Below, piece by piece: positions 35,653-44,744 of a stretch of 64,000 nt of DNA. A program made the translations under genes and the position numbers. The stretch's first letter is position 1. Each line of letters begins with the position of its first letter. Origin of the DNA: Candidatus Krumholzibacteriota bacterium. GTDB taxonomy: Bacteria; Krumholzibacteriota; Krumholzibacteriia; Krumholzibacteriales; Krumholzibacteriaceae. Below the pieces are notes generated by a model that was given only the letters and a program-made list of their open reading frames with translations, did not search any database and was not told where the DNA came from. The DNA lies in NCBI GenBank assembly GCA_030609325.1, contig JAUWCL010000005.1, forward strand, positions 40,574 through 104,573, given 5' to 3'.

Positions 35653-37185
35653 GTGGCGATAGCGCTAGACGGATCAGGATTAACGATCGAGAAGCTAGTC
35701 CGAATAGCCCGGCACGGCGAAAAGGTCGAGATCCCCGGCCATGCCATCGAGGCCATCAGGAAATGCCGTGCGATGCTCGAGAAGAAGATCGAAGCCCACG
35801 AGATAATGTACGGCGTCAACACGGGGATAGGTGAGTTCTCCGAGGTGGTGCTCGACGACGGGCAGATCCAGGATTTCCAGAAATACCTCATCTATAACCA
35901 TGCGGCCGGGATCGGCGATCCCGCACCCATCGAGTACGTCCGCGGAGCGATGACCGGCAGGATAAATGTCCTCGCCCACGGCAACTCGGGATGCCGTCTC
36001 GAGATCGCCCTGACGCTGGCCGAGATGCTCAACAAGGGCGTCACGCCGTTCGTCTGTCAGAAGGGTTCCGTGGGAGCGTGCGGCGACCTCGCCCCGATGT
36101 CGCAGATCGCCCTGCTGATGCTCGGCGAAGGCCAGGCGTACTACAAGGGTGAGCTGCTCGACGGAAAGACGGCTATGGACAGGGCCGGCATCCCGGTTCC
36201 GGGCCTGATGGCCCGCGACGGCCTCGCAACGATCAACGGCTCGAACCTCCTTACGGCGATGAGCGCGATCATGCTCTACGACACCGAGCGGTGGCTGCGC
36301 CAGACCGAGATAGCCGCGGCCATGTCGCTCGAAGCGCTGATGGCCAACATGAAGCCGTACAGCCCTCAACTCCACGAGATCCGCGGGTTCAAGGGCGCCC
36401 AGCGCACAGCCGCGGCGATACGCAAGTGCGTCGCCGGCGGAGACCTCGTCGAGGGGCGCAAAAAGGTCAAGGTCCAGGACGCCTACTCGATGCGTTCTAC
36501 CCCGCAGGTGATCGGCGCCGTACACGACGCGTGGGAATATGCCCGTTCGCAGGTCGAGATCGAGCTGAACGGCGTCGGAGACAATCCCGTCTTTTTCCCC
36601 GACCAGGACCTGCATCTCTCGGGCGCCAACTTCCAGGGCTCGCCGGTCAGCCTGCCGATGGACATGATCGGCGCGGCCGTGACGATGGTCAGCGTCATGT
36701 CGGAACGCAGGATGAACAGGCTCAACCACCCCGCTCTGAACGTCGGCCTTCCCGCCTTCCTCACGAAAGGCGCCGGCATGATGTCAGGACTGATGCTCAG
36801 CCAGTACACCGCCGACATGCAGATCGTCGAGCAGAGAATCCTTTCGATGCCCGCTTCGATACAGTCGATACCAGCAGCGGCCGACCAGGAGGATTTCGTC
36901 TCGATGGGTATGAACACGGCGATCAAGAACTTCCAGATATTCGACAACGCGTGCGGCGTGCTCGGGATCGAATTCATGGCGGCGGCGCAGGCGCTCGATT
37001 TCAGGGATTTCGAGTTCGGCAAGGGCGTCACGAAGGCGAAGGAGGTCATCAGGCGTCACGTCGATTTCCTCGACATAGACCGCCCCCTCTATCCCGACCA
37101 CACAGCGATGCAGGAGCTCGTAAGGTCCTGCGAGATCCTTGAGGAGGTCGAGAAAGAGATCGGCAGCCTGAGACCGGAAGAGTGA
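35653..37185 (+). CDS. hutH: Histidine ammonia-lyase-type MIO enzyme with Ala-Cys-Gly triad
   Basis: 510 residues, GTG start five bases after AGGAGG. Numbering matches Pseudomonas putida HutH at the key sites: Tyr53 (MYGVNTGIG), His83 (YNHAAGIG) and Asn195 (TINGSNLL). The later VQDAYSMRSTPQV block and the Glu of DQEDFVSM are also present. The MIO cofactor normally forms from Ala142-Ser143-Gly144; here residue 143 is Cys (TGC at 36079-36081). HutH removes ammonia from histidine to give urocanate. The usual EDHVSM His is Phe, so another amino-acid substrate is possible. hutU and hutI are not in the window. Confidence 0.9.
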   Translation: MAIALDGSGLTIEKLVRIARHGEKVEIPGHAIEAIRKCRAMLEKKIEAHEIMYGVNTGIGEFSEVVLDDGQIQDFQKYLIYNHAAGIGDPAPIEYVRGAMTGRINVLAHGNSGCRLEIALTLAEMLNKGVTPFVCQKGSVGACGDLAPMSQIALLMLGEGQAYYKGELLDGKTAMDRAGIPVPGLMARDGLATINGSNLLTAMSAIMLYDTERWLRQTEIAAAMSLEALMANMKPYSPQLHEIRGFKGAQRTAAAIRKCVAGGDLVEGRKKVKVQDAYSMRSTPQVIGAVHDAWEYARSQVEIELNGVGDNPVFFPDQDLHLSGANFQGSPVSLPMDMIGAAVTMVSVMSERRMNRLNHPALNVGLPAFLTKGAGMMSGLMLSQYTADMQIVEQRILSMPASIQSIPAAADQEDFVSMGMNTAIKNFQIFDNACGVLGIEFMAAAQALDFRDFEFGKGVTKAKEVIRRHVDFLDIDRPLYPDHTAMQELVRSCEILEEVEKEIGSLRPEE

Positions 37186-37228
37186 AAAAGATCGGCCCGG
37201 TCGGTTCAACCGACGGGTGATTGACAGA

Positions 37229-37264
37229 AGAAGGGCGGGGTGCCTCGAGGCCTCCCACCCTTCT
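37229..37264. terminator. Stem-loop in the convergent gap after hutH
   Basis: AGAAGGG (37229-37235) pairs with CCCTTCT (37258-37264), and the interior GC-rich bases extend the stem. There is no U-tract on either side. It may act as a barrier or factor-assisted terminator between hutH and the PAS gene. Confidence 0.35.
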
Positions 37265-37294
37265 CGTACCCGCAGCTCGGCCGGTCGGCTGACG

Positions 37295-37645
37295 CTACCC
37301 CTTCTCGTGAAGAATCGTCAGCACGGCGCCTTCTGTGTTTTGGAGTCTGAGGACGTCGACGGTCATCATGACCTTCGGGCGGCTGGCCGTCCTGAAAGCG
37401 GCCTCGTAATGTCTCGGCACGTCCATGTCGCGGTGCGCGCGCCGCCTTATGAAGTCCTGGATCATCTCAATCGACTCATTGTGACAGATATCGATTATCG
37501 GCAGGTCGTCGAACTCCGCTATGTCCCGCTCGAAGAGGTCGGCAAACTTCTGGTTGGCCTGAACGATCCTGTTGCCTTTGTAGAAAGCCGCCGGCTCGTC
37601 GAATTCCTCGAGCCCCTGCAGTAACATGTCCACGCACTGTTGCAT
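37295..37645 (-). CDS. Single PAS-domain protein
   Basis: 116 residues, essentially one PAS fold: EEFDEPAAFYKGNRIVQANQKFADLF, LPIIDICHNESIEMIQDF, a linker, and the strand VMMTVDVLRLQNTEGAVLTILHEKG. There is no kinase, GGDEF or DNA-binding output, so it would act as a small sensor or partner domain. It begins 16 bases after the CorC-like gene stop and is the last gene of the Tol-Pal/CNNM run. Confidence 0.8.
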   Translation of the reverse strand: MQQCVDMLLQGLEEFDEPAAFYKGNRIVQANQKFADLFERDIAEFDDLPIIDICHNESIEMIQDFIRRRAHRDMDVPRHYEAAFRTASRPKVMMTVDVLRLQNTEGAVLTILHEKG

Positions 37646-37661
37646 TCCGCACTGCTCCCTT

Positions 37662-38639
37662 CTACTCGTACTCGTTGGATATGTCGCCCACTATGCTTTC
37701 GAGGATGTTCTCCAGGGTTATGATACCCCTTGCCTTTTCGCCACTTGTGACTACGGCGAAATGGAGCGGCTCGTCCTTCATCCTTATGAGAAGGTATTCC
37801 GCCGACTCGTCCTCGCTCACCTTGAGCGGCTTATGCATGACGGTAGCAAGTCTCTCGCCACCGTCGAGTCCGAGCAGATCGAACAGTGAGATTATTCCCA
37901 CGATGCTCCCGTCGTTCGGCGAGACGAGCGGAAACCTCGAATAGGTGTGCCTGTTCGCCTCCTCTATCACCTCGTCCACCGAAGCGTTGACGGGAAAGGA
38001 GACGACGTTCTCCATCGGGATCATGAGCTCGCGGGCGCGTCTCGTTCCGAAGCTGAAGACCCCGTCGATCATCCGTTTTTCGCGTTCCTCCAGGTCCCCC
38101 TCGACCTTTCCTCTCCTGTAGAGAAAGATCAGGTCTTCGCGCGAGCCGAGCATGTCGAACTTACCATCCTCTGTCCCGGTCAGCCTGGACATTATCCTGG
38201 CGAGAAGTGTGGCCGGCAGGACGAGCGGAAAGAGGATCACCGACATGACGCGCAGAACGGGGGCGATCTTTATCGATACCTGGTCGGCGTGATAGAGAAA
38301 GGCCGACTTGGGAATGACCTCCTCGAATATGAGAAGGAGAGGGGTCATGACGACGATAGCCACGAGGCCGCCCGAATCCCCGAACAGCCTGACAGCCAGG
38401 CCCGTGGCAACGGCCGTGCAGCTTATCACCGCCAGGTTCGTACCGACCAGAACAATGCTGAAGAAGTACTCCGGCGTACGCAGGAGCTTCTCGAGCAGTC
38501 CGGCCCTCCAGGAACCGTGCCTGGCCCTGCTGTGGAGCCTCACCTTGCTGCACGAGACGATCGCCGTCTCGGCGCCGGCAAAGAAGGCCGCCAGGAACAT
38601 CGTGAGGAGGATCAGGACGAGAGAAGCTCCCGTGCTCAT
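37662..38639 (-). CDS. CNNM/CorC-type transporter-associated protein with CBS pair (1)
   Basis: 325 residues. An N-terminal CNNM (DUF21) membrane domain (AAFFAGAETAIVSCSKVRL, IFEEVIPKSAF) is followed by tandem CBS domains (LMIPMENVVSFPVNASVDEV, SRFPLVSPNDGSIVGIISLFDLL, GIITLENILESIVGDI). The family is linked to Mg2+ or other divalent-cation efflux. It lacks the C-terminal CorC_HlyC domain that the next paralogue has. Overlaps that gene by 4 bases. Confidence 0.88.
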   Translation of the reverse strand: MSTGASLVLILLTMFLAAFFAGAETAIVSCSKVRLHSRARHGSWRAGLLEKLLRTPEYFFSIVLVGTNLAVISCTAVATGLAVRLFGDSGGLVAIVVMTPLLLIFEEVIPKSAFLYHADQVSIKIAPVLRVMSVILFPLVLPATLLARIMSRLTGTEDGKFDMLGSREDLIFLYRRGKVEGDLEEREKRMIDGVFSFGTRRARELMIPMENVVSFPVNASVDEVIEEANRHTYSRFPLVSPNDGSIVGIISLFDLLGLDGGERLATVMHKPLKVSEDESAEYLLIRMKDEPLHFAVVTSGEKARGIITLENILESIVGDISNEYE

Positions 38640-39919
38640 TCCACGTCCTCCTCTCCGAGCCGCTCGATCTTGATCCTCTCCACTCTCGTCTTTCCCGATG
38701 ACAGTACGAGGAAGCGCAGTCCGCCCGATATTAGCGATTCTCCGTCGCCCGGGATCCTGCCCATCAGATCGCAGATAAATCCGTTTATCGTCTCGACGTC
38801 CTTTGACTCGAGCGCAGTGCCGAAAACGTCGTTGAGATCCTCGAGATGCATCGATCCCTCGACGACAATATGGTCCTCGTCGATGAGATTGTATTCCTCG
38901 ACGCGCGGTTCCCTCCTGTCACGTATCTCTCCGATTATCTCCTCGAGGATATCCTCGAGGGTCACGATCCCTTCGTACGAGCCGTGCTCGTCGACGACGA
39001 TGACCACATGATTGCGGGAAGACGACAATTCTCCCAGGAGATCCCTTATCGGCTTCGTCTCGGGCACGAAGGTGACCGGGCGGACCAGCTCGCGCAGGGT
39101 TATTCTCTCATTCCTCGCGTGCCTGAGTAGATCTTTCGTATGCAGGATACCGACGATCTTCTCGGGATTGCCCTCGTAGAGGGGGACCCTGGTGAATCCC
39201 TTTTCCCTTACCCGCACCACGGCATCCTGGAAAGCAGTGTTCACGTCGAGGGCGAAGACCTCGACGCGCGGCGTGAGGATCTCGTGCACGTCCGTCTCCG
39301 CAAAGAAAAACAGGTTTGTAAGGATTTCCTTTTCAAACTCGTCGAAAAGACCGTCCCTGTAGCCCATCTCGACCGCCGTGGCGAGTTCCCTCGATGCAAA
39401 CTCCTCTTTTGTCTCGCCGAAAAGCCTTTGACAGATATCGACCGACGAATCGGCTATCTTTCCGAGAATGGCGGTGACCGGATAAAAGAGGTACATGAGA
39501 AATCCGATCGGTGCTGCGATGGCGGCCGAAAGTCTGCCCGCCCGCTTGATCGCCATGCTCTTGGGGAGGATCTCTCCGAACATGAGGATCAGTACGGTCA
39601 TCACGATCATCGCGTATCCCACGCCGCGCTCGCCGAACAGCTTGATAGCAAGAACAGTCACGATGCTCGTGCTGGCGATGTTGACGAGCAGATTGCCGAA
39701 AAGAAGTGTTACGAGGAGCTTCCTCGGCGCCGCAAGGAGTGAGGCCACCCGCCTCTGCTTCTTCGAGCCGGACGACATGCCTGCGATGTTGGACCGCTGA
39801 AGAGAGAAAAGGGCCGACTCGGACCCGGAAAAGAAGGCCGAGAAAAGCAGAAGTACGATGACGGCGATTATCAGCGGGATGTGGTCTCCCGGGGACGTGC
39901 TGGAAGGCGGTTGCATCAC
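38636..39919 (-). CDS. HlyC/CorC-family transporter, CNNM + CBS + CorC_HlyC (2)
   Basis: 427 residues. CNNM domain (SAFFSGSESALFSLQRSNI, MFGEILPKSMAIKRAGR), two CBS domains (ILTPRVEVFALDVNTAF, TRVPLYEGNPEKIVGILHTKDLL, SRNHVVIVVDEHGSYEGIVTLEDILEEIIGEI) and a C-terminal CorC_HlyC domain (IVVEGSMHLEDLNDVF, ETINGFICDLMGRIP). Likely a divalent-cation exporter or its regulator in the inner membrane. The start overlaps the cpoB stop (TGATG), placing it in the Tol-Pal transcript. Confidence 0.92.
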   Translation of the reverse strand: MMQPPSSTSPGDHIPLIIAVIVLLLFSAFFSGSESALFSLQRSNIAGMSSGSKKQRRVASLLAAPRKLLVTLLFGNLLVNIASTSIVTVLAIKLFGERGVGYAMIVMTVLILMFGEILPKSMAIKRAGRLSAAIAAPIGFLMYLFYPVTAILGKIADSSVDICQRLFGETKEEFASRELATAVEMGYRDGLFDEFEKEILTNLFFFAETDVHEILTPRVEVFALDVNTAFQDAVVRVREKGFTRVPLYEGNPEKIVGILHTKDLLRHARNERITLRELVRPVTFVPETKPIRDLLGELSSSRNHVVIVVDEHGSYEGIVTLEDILEEIIGEIRDRREPRVEEYNLIDEDHIVVEGSMHLEDLNDVFGTALESKDVETINGFICDLMGRIPGDGESLISGGLRFLVLSSGKTRVERIKIERLGEEDVE

Positions 39920-40743
39920 TGATCATCCGGCGAATCGCCGAACCGTTCCCTCGCTTCCGCTGCTTCCTCACTGTCGGGGAATTCTCTCAACAGCCTGCCG
40001 GCGACCCCCTGCGCCAACTCCGAATCCCCCGTCCTGCCGTAGGTGATCGCCATCCGGAGCAGGACGGCCGGAGTCTTCCTGCCGCGCGGGTAGTCCTGCA
40101 GGATCGTCGAGAATTCCCGCAAGGCGTCGTGGTCCTTGTCGAGCTCGAGGAAACATTCGCCCCTTATGAACCTGACGTCCTCCGTCATCGGATCGCCGGG
40201 ATACTCATGGAGAAATACCTCTGACTCCTCAAGGGCTATTTCGTACTCCATCCGGCTGAAATCGAGGTAAATCTGGCGATACATCTCTTCGGGGACGGGA
40301 ACGGACGCCGCCGCCGCGGCCGAATCGGAAAGGGATACGGCCCCGCCACCCGCCACAGGGAGAGAATCCGTCGACGAGGCTGTATCCGGCATAACTGGAG
40401 TCTGGACGGAAGGGTGGCGCACAGACGCATGGACCGGGACCTGCCGCCCCTCTTCGATCATAACGTAAAGAGCGTTGATCTGGTCTTTTATCTCCTCGAG
40501 GTCCATGCTCGTTCGGGCCCCGCCCCTTCGAAGCTGCTCCTGCTGCCCCTCGAGCATCGTCTCGAGATGATATATCCTTCGCTGGAGGATGGCGCTCTCC
40601 TCCAGGAGAGAATCCACCTTGGCCTCGGTAGCCAGCGCCGATTCCTGGGCATTCCAGAAGCTCTTGCCCCAACATCCCCCAAAGACGAGGGCGGCGGCCG
40701 ACACCGATACCGCTATCAGTATGCGGATGACCGGTCTGTGCAT
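39916..40743 (-). CDS. cpoB: Cell division coordinator CpoB/YbgF-like TPR lipoprotein
   Basis: 275 residues. Signal with lipobox LVFGGC; then a coiled coil (about residues 35-95, LLEESAILQRRIYHLETMLEGQQ), a Pro/Ser/Ala-rich linker, and C-terminal TPR repeats (IALEESEVFLHEYPGDP, DALREFSTILQDYPRGRK, LAQGVAGRLLREFPDSEEA). This is the YbgF/CpoB layout, coupling Tol with outer-membrane constriction. E. coli CpoB is periplasmic and not lipidated, so the lipobox is a difference. Directly downstream of pal. Confidence 0.85.
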   Translation of the reverse strand: MHRPVIRILIAVSVSAAALVFGGCWGKSFWNAQESALATEAKVDSLLEESAILQRRIYHLETMLEGQQEQLRRGGARTSMDLEEIKDQINALYVMIEEGRQVPVHASVRHPSVQTPVMPDTASSTDSLPVAGGGAVSLSDSAAAAASVPVPEEMYRQIYLDFSRMEYEIALEESEVFLHEYPGDPMTEDVRFIRGECFLELDKDHDALREFSTILQDYPRGRKTPAVLLRMAITYGRTGDSELAQGVAGRLLREFPDSEEAAEARERFGDSPDDQ

Positions 40744-40753
40744 CGCTTGCCGT

Positions 40754-41272
40754 CTATTCTTTTATCACCATGTGCGCGCGGCGGTTCATCGCCCACGCAT
40801 CATCATCGTGCCCGTGCTCAAACGGTCTTTCCTCGCCGTAGCTGATCATCGAAAGCCTGTCGGCATCGACACCGTATGCCAGGAAAAAATCCATTACGGC
40901 CCTGGCCCTCTTCTCGCCCAGGGCGAGGTTGTATTCGGCGGTGCCGCGCTCGTCGCAGTGGCCCTCGATTACGAGGACCGCTTCGGAACGCAACAGCAGG
41001 AGCTTGGCGTTGGCCTCGAGCACGTCCTTGAACTCGCTCTTGATGCTGTACTTGTCGAAATCGAAGAATACGTCATCAAGTACAAGGGCCTCGAGCTCCT
41101 CCTCTATAACCTCGGGTTCTTCCTCTACCACCGGAGGCGGAGGCGGAGGCGGCACTTCCTCGGCGGGCGTTATATCCTCTTCGACCGGAGGGGCCTCTTT
41201 CTTAGAGCATGCCGGCAGTATCATCAGCACGGCAAGCGTGAGAACGAAAAACAGGACACCAAAACGCTTCAT
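40754..41272 (-). CDS. pal: Peptidoglycan-associated lipoprotein Pal
   Basis: 172 residues from ATG 41272 with GGGAGG upstream. Lipobox ILPAC|SKKE, then an acidic, Pro-rich linker with seven consecutive Pro. The OmpA-like domain follows: DVFFDFDKYSIKSE, IEGHCDERGTAEYNLALGEKR, RLSMISYGEERP, NRRAHMVIK. It tethers the outer membrane to peptidoglycan and binds TolB. The Pro/Glu linker is longer than in E. coli Pal. The gap to tolB is 131 bases. Confidence 0.95.
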   Translation of the reverse strand: MKRFGVLFFVLTLAVLMILPACSKKEAPPVEEDITPAEEVPPPPPPPVVEEEPEVIEEELEALVLDDVFFDFDKYSIKSEFKDVLEANAKLLLLRSEAVLVIEGHCDERGTAEYNLALGEKRARAVMDFFLAYGVDADRLSMISYGEERPFEHGHDDDAWAMNRRAHMVIKE

Positions 41273-41403
41273 ATCAACAAACCTCCCTGTCTGCAGGAAT
41301 AGTGTCAATCAAACCCGGTTCGCCTCTCTATATCGCGGCAATGATACCCACAGCCCCGGAAATTGAAAACGATTATTTTAATTAATTTTTCGTTCATCGA
41401 CGT

Positions 41404-42654
41404 TCATCTCGACCTGAGCGGTGACCAGGAAGGCGCCTCTCCCCTGGCAAGCCTTCTTCTGGTCCCCGAATCGATGTCGATTATCACTATCCACGGCTCC
41501 CCGGCGTACCTGACCACCGCCACTATATGCCGACCGTCCGGGGCCCAGCATGCGTCCTCGTAGCTGAAGAAATCGTCGAATACGGTCTCCAGCCAGAGGC
41601 CGTCGGGAGAGATCAGTTTCATCCTGTACAGGCCGCCGTCACGCGACGCGTATACGATCAGGTCCCCGCGGGGAGACCAGTCGGGCGATGTGTTGTACGA
41701 CCCCTCGGTGGTGATCCGCCTGACGTTTCCGCCGTACCTGTCCATGATGTAGACCTGCGGCGACCTCGTCCGGTCGGACACGAAGGCGATCTCCCTGCCG
41801 TTCGGAGCCCAGACCGGTGATACGTCTATCGCTCGGTTCTTTGTCAGGCGCCTTCCGAGCTTGCCGTCGAGGTCCATCAGGTAGATCTCGCTGTTCCCTT
41901 TTATGCTGAGCGTCACTATGAGCTCGTCGCTCCCGGGGTTGTAGCCGCCCGCGATGTTGAGGCCCTTCCTGTGCGAGATCATCTTGCGTGTGCCGCGGGT
42001 GAGATCGATCATGTACAGGTCTGGATTTTCCCTCCGGTACGAGGTGAAGACGAAACGGTGATCGTCGACCCAGAGCGGCGACACCACGAGCTCGTCGGTG
42101 GTGAGCTTCTTCTCGCCGTACCCGTCGTAATCCACAACGTGGAGGTTCTTCACGCCGCCTTCGCGTCTTGTGAACAGCAGGCGTGTCCTCGCGACGCCGA
42201 TCTCACCGATGAGGAAAAAGAGAATCTCGTCGCACAACTCGTGGGCGACGGTCCTCAGCGCGGAATGCTTGAACCTGTATCTCTTGCCGAATATCATCTC
42301 GCGGCTGACGAAGTCGATCAGGCTGACGTCCAGGGAATATTTCTCCCCGTCCCAGAAAAGCTTTCCCTCGACTATGGCCGACGCGGTCCCCCCGTCGGGA
42401 AGGGTGTCGGTCCCCGCGGCGAACTCGAGAGGGATAAAAACGGATGTGAACTTCAGGTCCTGTCTCAAAACCGACATCAGGTATTTCGAGGCGGCGCGAA
42501 GGTCGTCCCTGTCGATCTCGAGATCCTTCACGACGATAGGGATCTGCCCTCCTCCCGGCTTGTCCGTACTGAGATGCACATCCATCTGGGCCGCCGCCCC
42601 GAGCGGAGTCATTGCCGCGAGGAGCAGCGCCGCGAGGATCAAGTATCGCTTCAT
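41404..42654 (-). CDS. tolB: Tol-Pal system protein TolB
   Basis: 416 residues. Signal peptide, N-terminal TolB domain (about 25-165, IPIVVKDLEIDRDD ... VAHELCDEILFFLIGEIGVARTRLLF), then a six-blade WD40-like beta-propeller with repeated D-x-[SP]-P-x-W / G-x-I-x-F-x-S blades (LVVSPLWVDDHRFVFTSYR, VSPVWAPNGREIAFVSDR, NTSPDWSPRGDLIVYASR). Periplasmic partner of Pal and TolA. Confidence 0.94.
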   Translation of the reverse strand: MKRYLILAALLLAAMTPLGAAAQMDVHLSTDKPGGGQIPIVVKDLEIDRDDLRAASKYLMSVLRQDLKFTSVFIPLEFAAGTDTLPDGGTASAIVEGKLFWDGEKYSLDVSLIDFVSREMIFGKRYRFKHSALRTVAHELCDEILFFLIGEIGVARTRLLFTRREGGVKNLHVVDYDGYGEKKLTTDELVVSPLWVDDHRFVFTSYRRENPDLYMIDLTRGTRKMISHRKGLNIAGGYNPGSDELIVTLSIKGNSEIYLMDLDGKLGRRLTKNRAIDVSPVWAPNGREIAFVSDRTRSPQVYIMDRYGGNVRRITTEGSYNTSPDWSPRGDLIVYASRDGGLYRMKLISPDGLWLETVFDDFFSYEDACWAPDGRHIVAVVRYAGEPWIVIIDIDSGTRRRLARGEAPSWSPLRSR

Positions 42655-42711
42655 CAGAGAGTATTTCCTTTCTCATACCGGCATATTTGCCGGCTCGCTG
42701 TCGCCGCCGGC

Positions 42712-43314
42712 CTATTTCTTCTGCATAAAGGTAAAATGTATCCCGAGCCACGATTCGCCGAACGCCCTGGGAAGCGGCGGAAACGGGTCGGCGCTCCTGA
42801 TCGCCCTCAGCGCCGAGCGGTCGAAATAGGCATTCCCCGAAGGCGTCTCGACACGCAGGTCGCTGACCCGGCCGCTGCGCGAGAGCCTGAAGTAGACGAT
42901 GCACGATATCCCGCCCGCCCTTCCCCCCTGCGACGATAACCAGTTCTCTGACACCTTCCGTTCGATGGCAGAGAGATAGTACGAATAGGGAAACCGCGGG
43001 GCGTCGACTGCGACCTCGGTCTGGCTGCCCTCCTCCTGTACCGAGACATCCATCGGCTTCTCTTCCGGTTTCGTCTCGGCGGGCTTCTTCTCGGGCTCTT
43101 TCTTCTTTTCCTTTGGTTTCGGCCTGGTGACCTCGACCTTCACCTTCGGCTCCTCCTTCGGTGCCTCGACCTTCGGGGCAACAAAGGGCCTGAATATCTT
43201 CACGTTGTAGATGGTCTTCGGCACCCGCATCTGGGGTACCACGTTGAAAAGGGTAAGCAGCGCCCAAAGGATGACGACGTGAACGAGGATCGATATCAGC
43301 AGGGAAAGCCTCAT
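42712..43314 (-). CDS. TolA/TonB-type energy transducer
   Basis: 200 residues. N-terminal anchor (LLISILVHVVILWALLTL), a Pro/Lys/Glu-rich periplasmic spacer (about 40-90, repeated PKxKEKKKEPEKK), and a C-terminal TonB-fold domain (YYLSAIERKVSENW, IVYFRLSRSGRVSDLRVE, GNAYFDRSALRAI, PFPPLP). Its place between tolR and tolB makes it the functional TolA, although the C-terminal domain is of TonB type. Confidence 0.9.
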   Translation of the reverse strand: MRLSLLISILVHVVILWALLTLFNVVPQMRVPKTIYNVKIFRPFVAPKVEAPKEEPKVKVEVTRPKPKEKKKEPEKKPAETKPEEKPMDVSVQEEGSQTEVAVDAPRFPYSYYLSAIERKVSENWLSSQGGRAGGISCIVYFRLSRSGRVSDLRVETPSGNAYFDRSALRAIRSADPFPPLPRAFGESWLGIHFTFMQKK

Positions 43315-43336
43315 CCCACCCCCGATGCGGATCCGG

Positions 43337-43741
43337 TTATCTGTCTTCCTGCTCGGCGATCAGCCCGAGGTCTTCGATGCCCATCATCTTGATCCGGGCA
43401 ATCACCCTCATGACCGAGCCGTACCTCGTGTCCTTGTCGGCGCGCAGGAATACCCTCGGAGGGTTCTCGTCCAGGGCCTCGCGCAGCTCGGCGGAGAACT
43501 CCCTCCATTCGACCTTCCGCTTGTCTATAAAAACCTCTCCGTCCTCGTTGATCGAGACCGTTATCCCCTCCTGCTCCTCTATGACCTTCGCTTCCGCCTT
43601 GGGCAGCTGAAGCTTGACGCCCGCCTGCAGGAAGGGCGCGGTCAGCATGAACGCGATAAGGAGCACCATGATGACATCGACGAGATTGGTGATGTTTATC
43701 TCGGCCAGCGAGGTGTATCTCTCTCTGTTTCTCCTCTTCAT
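43337..43741 (-). CDS. tolR: TolR/ExbD biopolymer transport protein
   Basis: 134 residues. N-terminal helix with the essential Asp (LAEINITNLVDVIMVLLIAFMLTAP) and a periplasmic domain (ITVSINEDGEVFIDKRKV, RVFLRADKDTRYGSVMRVIARI). Works with TolQ as the proton-driven motor for TolA. ATG 43741 overlaps the tolQ stop (ATGA). Confidence 0.94.
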   Translation of the reverse strand: MKRRNRERYTSLAEINITNLVDVIMVLLIAFMLTAPFLQAGVKLQLPKAEAKVIEEQEGITVSINEDGEVFIDKRKVEWREFSAELREALDENPPRVFLRADKDTRYGSVMRVIARIKMMGIEDLGLIAEQEDR

Positions 43742-44412
43742 GAGTATCTCTTCTCTAGAAGCCTCGTCCTGAACTTTACCGTGAACAGGCCGACTTTCTC
43801 TTCGCGGCGCCTGATGACACGGACGATATAGTTGTAACCGATCACTGCGGGGATGGCCGCGCCGAGGCCGAAGACCGTCGTGATCAGCGCGTCCGCGATG
43901 CCCGGCGCCACAACGTAGAGGCTCGCAGAGCCGCGCGCTCCCATGCTGAGGAACGAGCTCATGATCCCCCACACCGTTCCGAGCAGGCCGAGGAAGGGCG
44001 ATACGGTCGCCGTGGTCGACAGGAAGATGAGGTACGACTCCCACTCGGCAACGATCTCGTCCATCGCCGCACCGAGGAAACCGTCGAGATGCTCCATGTC
44101 ACGGAGCTCCCCACTGTCGATTTCCCCCTTGACCATGACGACCATCACGGCCTCGGGACTGTCCGGATATCCGGCCGCCTTGTCCGCCAGAGAGGACAGG
44201 GAAAGCTCCTTTTCGAATACCGGGATGAAGTCCGCGCTCTGTTTCGCCGAGCGCCTGAAATATCTTATTTTTTCAACCATTATTGTCCAGGAAACGACGG
44301 ACAGGACGAGCAGCAGTACCAGGATCGTCTTGGCCAGCGCACCGGACCCGGCTATGAGTTCCGTGAAGCTCTCCGCCACCTGCAGAAAGACCGGTAACCC
44401 CGCAAACCCCAT
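43738..44412 (-). CDS. tolQ: TolQ/ExbB proton channel protein
   Basis: 224 residues from ATG 44412, six bases after AAAGGAGG; ATG 44418 lies on top of that site and is unlikely. Three helices with the MotA/TolQ/ExbB core: FLSTTATVSPFLGLLGTVWGIMSSF and VAPGIADALITTVFGLGAAIPAVIGYNY. First gene of the minus-strand Tol-Pal operon. The 332-base divergent gap 44413-44744 holds its promoter and that of the DUF4384 gene. Confidence 0.94.
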   Translation of the reverse strand: MGFAGLPVFLQVAESFTELIAGSGALAKTILVLLLVLSVVSWTIMVEKIRYFRRSAKQSADFIPVFEKELSLSSLADKAAGYPDSPEAVMVVMVKGEIDSGELRDMEHLDGFLGAAMDEIVAEWESYLIFLSTTATVSPFLGLLGTVWGIMSSFLSMGARGSASLYVVAPGIADALITTVFGLGAAIPAVIGYNYIVRVIRRREEKVGLFTVKFRTRLLEKRYS

Positions 44413-44629
44413 ATTCATCCTCCTTTTACAGCTTCATCGGGCAATTTATCATTATACCCCCGGCCGGTCAAGTTTGTTTCAAAAGACCGGAACGGCCCCT
44501 CGTACCCGTTCGTATAAGATAATAGAAGATCGTCCGGAGCGCGAATCCCCATTGTCCGCCAATGTTCCTCGAGGCGGTCCGCCGCGCTGCCGGAGAGGCG
44601 GAGCAACGCATTCTGGAACGGTCTTTGCC

Positions 44630-44658
44630 TTGTAAAGAAGTGAGAAAACTACTATACT
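44630..44658 (+). promoter_or_regulatory. Sigma-70-type promoter of the DUF4384 gene
   Basis: TTGTAA (44630-44635), a 17-base spacer and TATACT (44653-44658). The transcript leader of about 80 bases carries a small CGGGG/CCCCG stem and ends in GGAAGGGAG before ATG 44745. Confidence 0.65.
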
Positions 44659-44744
44659 GTAATGGTAGTGGACAAGTGCGCGGGCGGGGTGCCAGCCCCG
44701 TCGGAACAAGCGCCAGTTTTATCCCCTGGAAGGGAGTCCTGGTC

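Noticed and set aside
42203..43267. 354-codon minus-strand frame across tolA/tonB and tolB
   Set aside because: Different frame from the obvious TolB and TonB-type proteins; low-complexity Arg/Gly/Glu composition.
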